From JACKII01 sp965222315 (GTDB lineage: Bacteria > Pseudomonadota > Alphaproteobacteria > Bin95), in contig OZ244951.1 in assembly GCA_965222315.1 (NCBI GenBank), positions 4,402,001 to 4,466,000 on the forward strand: a stretch of 64,000 bases of DNA, in the 5' to 3' direction. Both the position numbers and the translations under genes were made by a program. The notes under the pieces were generated by a model, which did not search any database, was not told the DNA's origin, and was given only the letters and a program-made list of their open reading frames with translations. Below, in pieces: positions 1-7,209 of this stretch. Numbering within the stretch: position 1 is the first letter of the stretch; each line of letters opens with the position of its first letter.

Positions 1-26
1 CCGCTCGCCCCTGGAGGCCAAGTCCT

Positions 27-1193
27 ATGAACGCGACCTTGCCGGCCATCTCCCAAGAAGTCGAAGAAACCATCCTCGACGCCGTCGATAAGTTCCTGGA
101 ACGCGATGTGCGCCCGCACGTCCTCCGCCTGGAGCACGCCGACGAGTACCCCCATGAAATCGTGGAGGGCATGAAGGCGCTGGGCCTGTTCGGCGCGATC
201 ATCCCGGAAGAATATGGCGGCCTCGGCCTGCCCTCCTCCACCTACGCCAAGATTGTGGAGCGGGTCTCGGCAGTCTGGATGTCCTTGTCGGGCATCTTCA
301 ACTCGCACCTGATCATGTCGGCCGCGGTGGTGCGCTTCGGCACGGAAGAGCAAAAGCGGAAATGGCTGCCGAAGTTCGCCAGCGGCGAAATCCGCGGCGG
401 CCTGGCCCTGACGGAGCCGAATTGCGGCACGGACCTGCAGGCCATCCGCACGGTGGCGAAGCGAGACGGTGACGACTATATCATCAATGGTACCAAGACC
501 TGGATTTCCAACGGAATCTACGGCTCGTGCTTCGCCCTGCTGGTGAAGACCGACCCGCATGCCCAGCCGCGGCACAAGGGCACCAGCCTGTTCATCGCCG
601 ACAAGCGCGAGGGCTTCACGGTTTCAAGGAAGCTGGAGAAGCTCGGCTACAAGGGCATCGATTCGGCGGAGCTGGTGTTCGAGGACTACCGCGTACCCGC
701 CGACCAGCTTATCGGCCTGGAGGAGGGCAAGGGCCTGCCGCACGCCCTCGGCGGGCTGGAGCTGGGGCGGATCAACATCGCGGCGCGCGGCGTCGGGGTG
801 GCCCGGGCCGCGCTGGACTTGGCAGTGAAATACAGTCAGCAGCGCGAAACCTTCGGTCAGCCGATCCACCAGCACCAGGCGATTGCAATCAAGCTGGCTG
901 ACATGGCGACCCGCCTGGAGGCATCGAAGCACCTCATGAACGCCGCAGCGGCGGCCTACGACCGGGGCGAGCGATGCGACATGGAAGCGGGCATGGCCAA
1001 GCTCTACGCGACGGAAACCGCGCTCTATAACGCGACCGAGAGCATGCGCATTCACGGCGCCTATGGCTATTCCAAGGAATTCGACGTGGAGCGGCTGTAC
1101 CGCGACGCGCCCTTGCTCTGCATCGGCGAGGGCACAAACGAGTTGCAGCGCATCATCATCGCCAAGCAATTGATCCAGCGGAACCCGGCTTAG
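27..1193 (+). CDS. Acyl-CoA dehydrogenase family protein
   Basis: FAD-dependent alpha,beta-desaturation of an acyl-CoA thioester, passing electrons to ETF. The 388-residue length is normal for the family. The FAD/substrate-binding loop ALTEPNCGTD lies near residue 127, and the C-terminal GEGTNELQRI (about 367-376) carries the Glu at the position of the catalytic base of medium-chain enzymes (EGT). A GGAGG Shine-Dalgarno sits 10 bases before the ATG. It is followed by an AraC/Ada gene after 131 bases, so it may end an operon that begins upstream of the window. The chain-length or branched substrate cannot be told from sequence alone. Confidence 0.93.
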   Translation: MNATLPAISQEVEETILDAVDKFLERDVRPHVLRLEHADEYPHEIVEGMKALGLFGAIIPEEYGGLGLPSSTYAKIVERVSAVWMSLSGIFNSHLIMSAAVVRFGTEEQKRKWLPKFASGEIRGGLALTEPNCGTDLQAIRTVAKRDGDDYIINGTKTWISNGIYGSCFALLVKTDPHAQPRHKGTSLFIADKREGFTVSRKLEKLGYKGIDSAELVFEDYRVPADQLIGLEEGKGLPHALGGLELGRINIAARGVGVARAALDLAVKYSQQRETFGQPIHQHQAIAIKLADMATRLEASKHLMNAAAAAYDRGERCDMEAGMAKLYATETALYNATESMRIHGAYGYSKEFDVERLYRDAPLLCIGEGTNELQRIIIAKQLIQRNPA

Positions 1194-1324
1194 CTGGGCC
1201 CTCGCCCTGGTTTCACTCCCGGGCGGGGCGGCCCATGAAAATGGCGCCGCATGATCCGGGTGGCTGCTGCCCTGCCCTCCCGCCATGGTAGGGTCATCGG
1301 AACAGCAGCCATGGAGCGCCTGCT

Positions 1325-2182
1325 ATGAACGCCCATCTCGCCACCACAAACGAAACCGCCTCGCCGCAGTATGAATTGATCGAAGCCGCCATGACTTGGC
1401 TCGCGGACATGCGCGCAGAACAGCCGAGTCTTGAAGACCTGGCCGACCATATTGGTTACGCGCCCGCCCACCTGCAGCGAGTGTTCACCCAGTGGGTTGG
1501 TATCAGCCCGAAACGCTTTCTCAGCTACCTGACTCTCGACTACGCGAAGGAGCGACTGGCCGAGAGCGGCAGCGTGCTGGATGCGGCCCTCGACTCCGGC
1601 CTGTCCGGCCCAGGACGCCTGCACGACCTGTTCGTCGCCCATGAGGCGATCACGCCTGGCGACTACAAGAAGCGCGGCGAGGGCCTGGCAATCCGCTGGG
1701 GCTGGCATTCCTCGCCGTTCGGCCAGGCGCTGGTGATGCAGACGGAGCGCGGGCTCTGCGGTCTCGCCTTCGCCACGGACAACCAGGCAGAGGTATTCGC
1801 CAACATGACCGCCCGTTGGCCTGCCGCGCGCCTGATCGAAGACCGGGAAGCGACAGGCGCGATGGCGGCTGCCATTTTCGGCCAGACCGGAGAGCGCATC
1901 CCGTTGCACCTCTCTGGCACCAATTTCCAGATCAGGGTGTGGGAGGCGCTGCTGCGCATCCCGGACGGCAGCCTCGTGCCTTACCAGTGGGTGGCCCAGG
2001 CCATCGGCCAGCCCAAGGCTGCGCGGGCAGTCGGCGCGGCGATCGGGCGGAACCCGATCAGCTACCTGATCCCCTGCCACCGGGCGATTCTGACGAGCGG
2101 CTACCTGCGCAACTACGAATGGGGTCTGCCGCGCAAGATGGCCATGATCGGCTGGGAGGCCTCCCGGCGCGAGGCTGCTTAG
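1325..2182 (+). CDS. AraC helix-turn-helix / methylated-DNA-protein cysteine methyltransferase fusion (Ada-like)
   Basis: A two-domain DNA-repair regulator of 285 residues. Residues about 20-100 form an AraC-type HTH (LEDLADHIGYAPAHLQRVF), and the C-terminal half is an O6-alkylguanine-DNA alkyltransferase domain with the acceptor motif IPCHR (acceptor Cys about 251) and the upstream FQIRVWEALL segment. E. coli Ada also has an N-terminal zinc/phosphotriester domain; that domain is absent here, so methyl-phosphotriester sensing by the classical route is not expected. Such shortened Ada-like fusions are common in proteobacteria. The start has GGAG 10 bases upstream. It probably repairs O6-methylguanine and may autoregulate. 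Confidence 0.92.
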   Translation: MNAHLATTNETASPQYELIEAAMTWLADMRAEQPSLEDLADHIGYAPAHLQRVFTQWVGISPKRFLSYLTLDYAKERLAESGSVLDAALDSGLSGPGRLHDLFVAHEAITPGDYKKRGEGLAIRWGWHSSPFGQALVMQTERGLCGLAFATDNQAEVFANMTARWPAARLIEDREATGAMAAAIFGQTGERIPLHLSGTNFQIRVWEALLRIPDGSLVPYQWVAQAIGQPKAARAVGAAIGRNPISYLIPCHRAILTSGYLRNYEWGLPRKMAMIGWEASRREAA

Positions 2183-2204
2183 CCTCCGGCGGTAAAGCCG
2201 GGCG

Positions 2205-2513
2205 CTACGCGGCCATATAATTTTCGGCCAGTTCGTAGTGGCTGATAGACCGCGCCTTCACCAGTTCGGCTTCGTCTGGATGGATGTGGGCGCTCTGCCA
2301 GTCCTCGCCGACAAAAGTCTTCATCGCCTCCAGGTCCTTCCATACCATCACCATGCAGAAATCGTCCGGCGTTTCCGGGCGCGGCGTTGATGCCGTCAGC
2401 GAGACAATGCCCGGCTGGCTTTTCATCAGGGGAATCGCGGTGTTACGGAAAAAGTCCTCGAACTCCGCCCGCTTGCCGTCATGCACGGTGACCTGAAAAA
2501 TCCGCACGATCAT
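2205..2513 (-). CDS. Antibiotic biosynthesis monooxygenase (ABM) domain protein
   Basis: A small (102-residue) dimeric alpha/beta-barrel ABM-fold protein (MIVRIFQVTV at the start, FCMVMVWKDLEAMKTF in the centre). Members act as cofactor-free quinol monooxygenases or as heme or substrate-binding proteins; the exact role is not readable. I chose the ATG at 2513 rather than the more upstream one because AAGGAGG lies 8 bases before it and the extra 13 residues have no family counterpart. It lies 31 bases downstream of the nitronate monooxygenase gene on the same strand, so the two probably form one transcript, which fits oxidative detoxification of small organic molecules. Confidence 0.8.
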   Translation of the reverse strand: MIVRIFQVTVHDGKRAEFEDFFRNTAIPLMKSQPGIVSLTASTPRPETPDDFCMVMVWKDLEAMKTFVGEDWQSAHIHPDEAELVKARSISHYELAENYMAA

Positions 2514-2544
2514 TGGGTGAGCCTCCTTCGCTGGTGAGCCAACT

Positions 2545-3603
2545 TCAAGCAAACGCCCTCAACCGCGCACTTGTCTCCTCACCCAGTTTCCGCACCAGAT
2601 CGGCGGCGTCGATCTCTCGCGTCAGACCGACATTCTGTCCGGCCCATAGCGCCTGGAATGCGCCTTCGCCAACGCCAGCCAACGGTGCCACCAGCGAGCG
2701 CTGCGCGGGATAGGGTGAAATCTGTTCCTCGGCATCGGCCAAGTCGTCGAGCAGCCGGTTTCGGATGGCACGGGCAGGCTTGCCGGAATGCAGGCGGGTA
2801 ACGCGGGTGCTCTCGTCGCCGGCGGCCGCCAGCGCCTTGCGGTGCGGATCGCTGACCTTGGCGTCGTTGTTGCGCAAGAAGGCAGTGCCCACCTGCACCG
2901 CATGCGCGCCCAGCATCATGGCCGCCGCCGCCGTATTGGCGTCGACAATACCGCCCGCCGCAATCACCGGCACACGCACTGCGGCACAGACCTGCGGCAG
3001 CAGGGCGAACAAGCCAGGCTGCGTTTCGCTAGCGCCGCCGAGGAAGGTGCCACGATGGCCGCCAGCCTCGTTGCCTTGGGCGATGATCGCATCGACACCG
3101 GCCTGCTCCAGATAGCGCGCCTCCGCCACGGTGGTGGCCGAGCAGAGGATGAAGGCGCCTGTGGCCCTGACCTGCTCGAACAGGTCGCGGGGCGGCAGGC
3201 CGAAATGGAAGCTCACGACTTCCGGCTTTTCTGCGGAAAGCACGTCGGCGTGGCCCTGGGTGAACGTGGTGTAGCCAACAGTTGGCGCCGGCACCCCGCC
3301 CTTCCCCGCTTCGTCGAAATAGGGCTGAAGGCGCTTGCGCATCCCTTCGCCCGTGCCGGTCACGTCGCCGGGCTCTTCGTGACAGAAGAAGTTGGTGTTC
3401 AGCGCCTTTGCCGACATCTGGCGGAACCGCCGGATCTCCGCCTTGGCTTCCTCCGGTGACGAAGTGCCAAGGCCGAGCGAGCCGAGCCCGCCGGCCTCAC
3501 TCACCGTGGCCGCGAGCGCCGGCGTCGCCGCCCCTGCCATCGGTGCCTGGATGATCGGATAGGCGAGACCGAGGCGCTCGGTCAGGGCATTCGTCGGCCA
3601 CAT
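2545..3603 (-). CDS. Nitronate monooxygenase (2-nitropropane dioxygenase family)
   Basis: FMN-dependent TIM-barrel enzyme that oxidises alkyl nitronates such as propionate-3-nitronate. Family signatures are the N-terminal PIIQAPMAG and the central QGNEAGGHRG loop, which carries the catalytic His and phosphate contacts; VPVIAAGGI and GAHAVQVGTAF form the C-terminal FMN phosphate site. The reading frame continues upstream, but the ATG at 3603 gives 352 residues, the normal family length, and has AAGGA upstream. Some members of this fold are enoyl reductases (FabK), but the EAGGHRG motif favours NMO. Co-oriented with the ABM protein that follows. Confidence 0.9.
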   Translation of the reverse strand: MWPTNALTERLGLAYPIIQAPMAGAATPALAATVSEAGGLGSLGLGTSSPEEAKAEIRRFRQMSAKALNTNFFCHEEPGDVTGTGEGMRKRLQPYFDEAGKGGVPAPTVGYTTFTQGHADVLSAEKPEVVSFHFGLPPRDLFEQVRATGAFILCSATTVAEARYLEQAGVDAIIAQGNEAGGHRGTFLGGASETQPGLFALLPQVCAAVRVPVIAAGGIVDANTAAAAMMLGAHAVQVGTAFLRNNDAKVSDPHRKALAAAGDESTRVTRLHSGKPARAIRNRLLDDLADAEEQISPYPAQRSLVAPLAGVGEGAFQALWAGQNVGLTREIDAADLVRKLGEETSARLRAFA

Positions 3604-3613
3604 GAGCGTGTCC

Positions 3614-3964
3614 TTATTGCTCCGGCGGCGCGTCTTTCCAAACGCCTTCCGGGGTTTTGCAGACCCGGAAGACCAGTTTGGTTGCTTGCTGCGTCCGCGC
3701 GATATTGACCGTGTGGCCACGATACTGGCAGGGCATCCCTTGATACTCATCTTCCTTGAGCAGGCGCACCGTGCCGTTGTTGCCGGTGTCCGCGCTGCTC
3801 CAAGCTTCCTCGAATCCGACGTCTTTTCCTTCAAGGGCAGCACCCGCCGCACCCATCGCCTTAACATCGGCAGGTTCGAGACCGTCTATCGCCATGTTCC
3901 GCCATTGGGCGGCGGCGGGCGAAGCCAGGATGCCCGCAAGGGCCAGAATGATAAGAGCGCGCAC
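3614..3964 (-). CDS. Small secreted protein with surface-antigen-like C-terminal segment
   Basis: A 116-residue protein with a clear Sec signal peptide (MRALIILALAGILASPAAAQ, cleavage near residue 19). The mature part has ADTGNNGTVRLL followed by MPCQYRGHTVNIAR, resembling the conserved end of 17-kDa-type and RT0821/Lpp0805 outer-membrane antigens (N-x-x-[ST]-G-N-x-G-[ST]-V, then a Cys-containing strand). It lacks the glycine-zipper segment of longer family members and has no lipobox. Function unknown; periplasmic or surface localisation is inferred. It sits 10 bases upstream of the nitronate monooxygenase start and probably shares its transcript. Confidence 0.7.
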   Translation of the reverse strand: MRALIILALAGILASPAAAQWRNMAIDGLEPADVKAMGAAGAALEGKDVGFEEAWSSADTGNNGTVRLLKEDEYQGMPCQYRGHTVNIARTQQATKLVFRVCKTPEGVWKDAPPEQ

Positions 3965-3979
3965 GCGATTTCCGATCCG

Positions 3980-4933
3980 CTATTTGTTGAGGAAGTTCAG
4001 CGCAAGGCCGGGCCGCGGCCAGTCAACCGCCACCAGCTTGCCGTAGTAACTTTGCGTAATGAAAGCCGTTTTCAGGTCGGCGCCACCAAAGCAGATGTTG
4101 GTGCAATAGGGGTCGCCGGGAAGCGGCACATGCTCAACGCTGGAGCCGTCCGGCGTCATCACCGTGATACCAGGATCGAACAGGGTAGCGATGCAGATAT
4201 TGCCACCCGCTTCCACCGCCAGGCTGTCGAAATTGCGGAAGCCGGAGGAATTGGCCACCAGCCGGCCGCCATGGGGGATTGGCCAGGGCTGCTTTTTCAC
4301 CACACCTGGGCTCTCCAGTTCGAAGGCCCAGAGGCGGCCGGTCCAAGTCTCTGCCACATAGAGTGTCTTCTCGTCCGGGGAGAGGCTGGTGCCGTTCGGC
4401 GTGATCATCGGGTAGGCAATTTCGGTAATGTGGCTGCCGTCTGCCTTGGCGTAGTAGATGCCGGTGCGGTCCCAATCCCGCTCCCGCGTCTTGCCAAGGT
4501 CCGTGAAATACATGCCGCCCTGGCTGTCGAACACCATGTCGTTCGGCCCACGTAACTGGTTTTCGCCGCAATGGGTGTAGAGTGTCTCCACCGCGCCGGT
4601 CTTGACGTCCACCGCCTGGATGGAGCCGCCTGCATAGTCATCGGCCTGGGCAATGGAGCGCATACCGCCATCGTCGCCATAGAACCATTTGAAGCCACCA
4701 TTGTTGCAGATGTATACGCGCCCGTCCGGCCCCAAGGCCGCACCGTTCGGCCCGCCCCCGGTCTCCGCAATCACCTCCGTCGAACCATCCGGGTTGCAGC
4801 GCGTCAGCGTTCCCCGCTCAATCTCCACCAGAATGACCGAGCCGTCGGGCATGGCGATCGGGCCTTCCGGAAAGCGCAGGCCGGTGGTGATGGTGCGGAC
4901 CTTCGGCTCCGGCGATTCGATGTATTGCGGCAT
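3980..4933 (-). CDS. SMP-30/gluconolactonase/LRE family protein
   Basis: Six-bladed beta-propeller hydrolase of 317 residues. Blade and metal-site signatures include FPEGPIAMPDGS (the conserved Glu of the divalent-metal site), GGPNGAALGPDGRVYICNN, GPNDMVFDSQGGMYFTD and NGTSLSPDEKTLYVAET. Family members hydrolyse sugar lactones or other lactones and esters. There is no signal peptide, so it is cytoplasmic. It diverges from the DUF2848 gene across a 75-base region with an imperfect dyad, suggesting shared control of two hydrolase-type genes. The physiological lactone is unknown. Confidence 0.9.
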   Translation of the reverse strand: MPQYIESPEPKVRTITTGLRFPEGPIAMPDGSVILVEIERGTLTRCNPDGSTEVIAETGGGPNGAALGPDGRVYICNNGGFKWFYGDDGGMRSIAQADDYAGGSIQAVDVKTGAVETLYTHCGENQLRGPNDMVFDSQGGMYFTDLGKTRERDWDRTGIYYAKADGSHITEIAYPMITPNGTSLSPDEKTLYVAETWTGRLWAFELESPGVVKKQPWPIPHGGRLVANSSGFRNFDSLAVEAGGNICIATLFDPGITVMTPDGSSVEHVPLPGDPYCTNICFGGADLKTAFITQSYYGKLVAVDWPRPGLALNFLNK

Positions 4934-4951
4934 GGCAGGGCGTTCCTGTTT

Positions 4952-4984
4952 GGTCTAGGTAGTGGTTGGGTAACACTATAGACC
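4952..4984. promoter_or_regulatory. Imperfect dyad in divergent promoter region (candidate operator)
   Basis: Two nested inverted arms: GGTCTA (4952-4957) pairs with TAGACC (4979-4984), and TAGTG (4960-4964) pairs with CACTA (4974-4978), around a 9-base centre. It lies between the divergent SMP-30 and DUF2848 genes, where a dimeric repressor would be expected to bind. No regulator gene is adjacent, so the binding protein is unknown. Confidence 0.4.
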
Positions 4985-5008
4985 GACACCTGTCCCAGGA
5001 GCGAGCCC

Positions 5009-5680
5009 ATGTTGAGTTTTGCCGTCACTTCCGCCGACGGTACCGTCAGCCGCCTGCCGGTTACGGTGGATAAGCTGGTCATTGCCGGCTGGACCGGCCG
5101 GGACCAGGCGAAGGTGCAGGAACATATCGACGAGTTGAAGGAATTGGGCGTCGCGCCGCCAAGCTCAACGCCGGTCTTCTACCCCCTCAGCGCCAATCTC
5201 GTGACACAGGCGGACACGGTACAGATGCTGGGCGACGGCTCGTCGGGAGAGGTGGAAGCCATGCTGGTCGGCACACCAAAGGGCATGCTGGTCACGCTGG
5301 CAAGCGACCATACCGACCGGGTAGCGGAGGCCTACTCCATCCAGATTTCGAAGCAGATGTGCCAAAAACCGGTGGCGCGCGCCGCCTGGTGGTTCCGGGA
5401 TGTGGCAGAGCGCTGGGACTCGCTTACCCTGCAAAGCTGGCAGGATGGCGACGTCTACCAGGATGGCGACTGCACCGCGATGCTGCCGCCCTTGGAGATC
5501 GTGCGCGGCGCCTGCGGGGCGGACGAACTGCCTGCGGGCTGGGCCATGCCGCTCGGCACCTTGCCCGTTCATGGCGGCATCCGCGGCGGCAAGGTCTTCA
5601 AGATGAGGCTCGGCGATCCGTCGACGGGCCGGGCGATCGATCACGCCTATACGGTCGAGCAACTGCCGATGAGCCGGTAG
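5009..5680 (+). CDS. DUF2848 family protein
   Basis: A 223-residue cytoplasmic protein of the DUF2848 family, recognised by VIAGWTGRD near the N-terminus, the central SSGEVEAMLVG segment, the charged motif ASDHTDR and SKQMCQKPVA. The family is often found near hydrolases and transporters of small organic acids; a hydrolase or isomerase fold similar to fumarylacetoacetate hydrolase has been suggested, but no reaction is established that I can rely on. It is followed by an oppositely oriented MFS gene. The C-terminal 27 residues are echoed by a decayed copy at 7123-7206. Confidence 0.82.
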   Translation: MLSFAVTSADGTVSRLPVTVDKLVIAGWTGRDQAKVQEHIDELKELGVAPPSSTPVFYPLSANLVTQADTVQMLGDGSSGEVEAMLVGTPKGMLVTLASDHTDRVAEAYSIQISKQMCQKPVARAAWWFRDVAERWDSLTLQSWQDGDVYQDGDCTAMLPPLEIVRGACGADELPAGWAMPLGTLPVHGGIRGGKVFKMRLGDPSTGRAIDHAYTVEQLPMSR

Positions 5681-5697
5681 GGGTCGGGGCCGGCTGG

Positions 5698-6888
5698 TTA
5701 GCACTGCCGCGTTCGCGAAATCGCCAGAATGGCAACGGTCGAGCCCAGTGCCATGACCAGGAATCCGGCGCTCCACGCTGCGGCCATGCCATGGCCTGCC
5801 GCCACCCACTCCACAACCATGCCGACAACCACGCCGCCCAGCGTGCCCGAAATGAACCCGACGAAACCATAAAGTCCCAACGCCGCGCCGCGCTGCGCCG
5901 GATCGGCGGCTGCAACCGCTCCATTGCTGAGCACGCCGACATCGGCAAAGCTGGTGATCTGAAGCAATGCCGCCAGTAGCAGGCAGGCAACTAGAGGTCC
6001 GTCTGCCAGCCAGGCAAGCGAGAGGCAAACCAGCACCGATAACAGGTCGACCAACACGATCACGCGACGGCGGCCGAAACGGCTCGCCAATTCGGAAACG
6101 CCGAGACTGACCGGCACGCCCGCTATCACAGCTATCCCGCCGATCATGGCAAGCATGGATGGTTCGATTGAGGAGTCGGAGTGCACGGATAGCCACGCCA
6201 AATAGCCGACAAACCAGACCCGGATTGCGAATACCTCCCACGTGTTCCCGGCAAACGCCGTGACGTGCAACATCAGTTCCCGGTTGCGCAGGAGTCCGCC
6301 CGTCCTGGCCGTCGCTTCGCAAGGCTCACGAGCGGGAGGCCGGGGCAAGAACAGCAAGACGAGCAAACCCGCAATCGCAGGACCAAGGCCCGAGACGACA
6401 AAAACGCCTTCCCATCCCAGCGTCTCTACGAGTGCGCCGGCCAACAATAGTGACGTGCCGCTGCCAGCGGCATAGGTCGAGGCATAAATGGCGGTCGCCC
6501 GTTTTTGGGCGGAGCCGGTGACGTAATCTGCCAAAAGCTTGAGCCCCGGCATGTTCATGCCGGCAAACGCGACCCCGCCGAGAAAGCGGAACAGCATGGC
6601 GCTATAGAAGCTGTCGGCCAGAACGGCAAATCCGATACAGGCGGCTGCGCCGACTGCGGCATTGCCGATATAGATCCAGCGCCCGTCCATCCGGTCGGTC
6701 GCGCCGGAGAAGAGCGGGATGGCGGCAGCGTAACCGCCGAAAAAGATGCTGCCCACCCATCCCGCCTCTCCCGGGGTCAGGCCGAGGGCGTCTGAAATCT
6801 GCGGCAACGCAGCCGGGAACGCCATTTGAGGCGCCAGGCAAAGCAACAACCCTAGCGAAAGAAGGGTTGTTATTCTGACATTCGTCAT
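5698..6888 (-). CDS. MFS transporter
   Basis: A 396-residue major facilitator with about 12 hydrophobic segments. The N-terminal half has the typical TM2-TM3 loop (FSGATDRMDGRW) and TM5 GSGTSLLLAGALVETLGWEGVF; the loop between halves is basic and proline-rich (RPPAREP). This architecture matches inner-membrane secondary carriers for anions, drugs or aromatic acids. Substrate unknown. It converges on the DUF2848 gene (17 bases apart), and its divergent side faces the DUF2848 remnant, so the three may once have been one catabolic locus. Confidence 0.9.
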   Translation of the reverse strand: MTNVRITTLLSLGLLLCLAPQMAFPAALPQISDALGLTPGEAGWVGSIFFGGYAAAIPLFSGATDRMDGRWIYIGNAAVGAAACIGFAVLADSFYSAMLFRFLGGVAFAGMNMPGLKLLADYVTGSAQKRATAIYASTYAAGSGTSLLLAGALVETLGWEGVFVVSGLGPAIAGLLVLLFLPRPPAREPCEATARTGGLLRNRELMLHVTAFAGNTWEVFAIRVWFVGYLAWLSVHSDSSIEPSMLAMIGGIAVIAGVPVSLGVSELASRFGRRRVIVLVDLLSVLVCLSLAWLADGPLVACLLLAALLQITSFADVGVLSNGAVAAADPAQRGAALGLYGFVGFISGTLGGVVVGMVVEWVAAGHGMAAAWSAGFLVMALGSTVAILAISRTRQC

Positions 6889-7122
6889 TCGGTCGTTTCT
6901 TCAATACAGACAAGGGCGTGTGTGCCCAGCGGACGGGCCTAAAAAACGTCGATCTGAAACAGACATCTACGACAACAGGCATTTAAGAGAACGGTCTGCA
7001 AGCAACGATGCTGCGGATTTCATCGGCCATAGAATGATCGGCCATGGAAAGGTCGATCATGGAAAGCGGAGCGGAGAATGGCTGGTCGGCCGACTGGTCG
7101 GCAATCCCTCAAGCGGCGGGAT
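6889..7122. other. Intergenic leader of the MFS gene with short imperfect tandem repeats
   Basis: No convincing gene is visible. Bases 7021-7066 hold three imperfect 15-16 base units (CATCGGCCATAGAAT, GATCGGCCATGGAAAG, GTCGATCATGGAAAG) next to the DUF2848 remnant. The promoter of the minus-strand MFS gene must lie in the first part of this stretch. Confidence 0.4.
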
Positions 7123-7206
7123 TTCCGGATGCGCCTCGGCGACCAGGAAACCGGCCGTGTGATCGAACACGCCTACCCGGACGAGCAACTGGTGATGAGC
7201 CGGTAA
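7123..7206 (+). pseudogene. Remnant of a second DUF2848 gene (C-terminal end only)
   Basis: In frame 1 this stretch encodes FRMRLGDQETGRVIEHAYPD followed by EQLVMSR and a stop. Against the C-terminus of the intact DUF2848 protein (FKMRLGDPSTGRAIDHAYTV, then EQLPMSR) 19 of 27 positions are identical, and both genes end in the same codons before the stop. Upstream the frame runs on as unrelated residues with no family similarity or usable start, so it is a truncated, decaying paralogue or the scar of a deletion or recombination event. Confidence 0.75.
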
Positions 7207-7209
7207 AGA

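Noticed and set aside
624..1286. Long minus-strand frame antisense to the acyl-CoA dehydrogenase
   Set aside because: It is a shadow frame: composition is Arg/Ala/Val-biased without family residues, and the plus-strand protein has clear family motifs.
1190..2080. 296-codon minus-strand frame under the Ada-like gene
   Set aside because: Overlaps a well-supported gene fully and has no ribosome site or domain.
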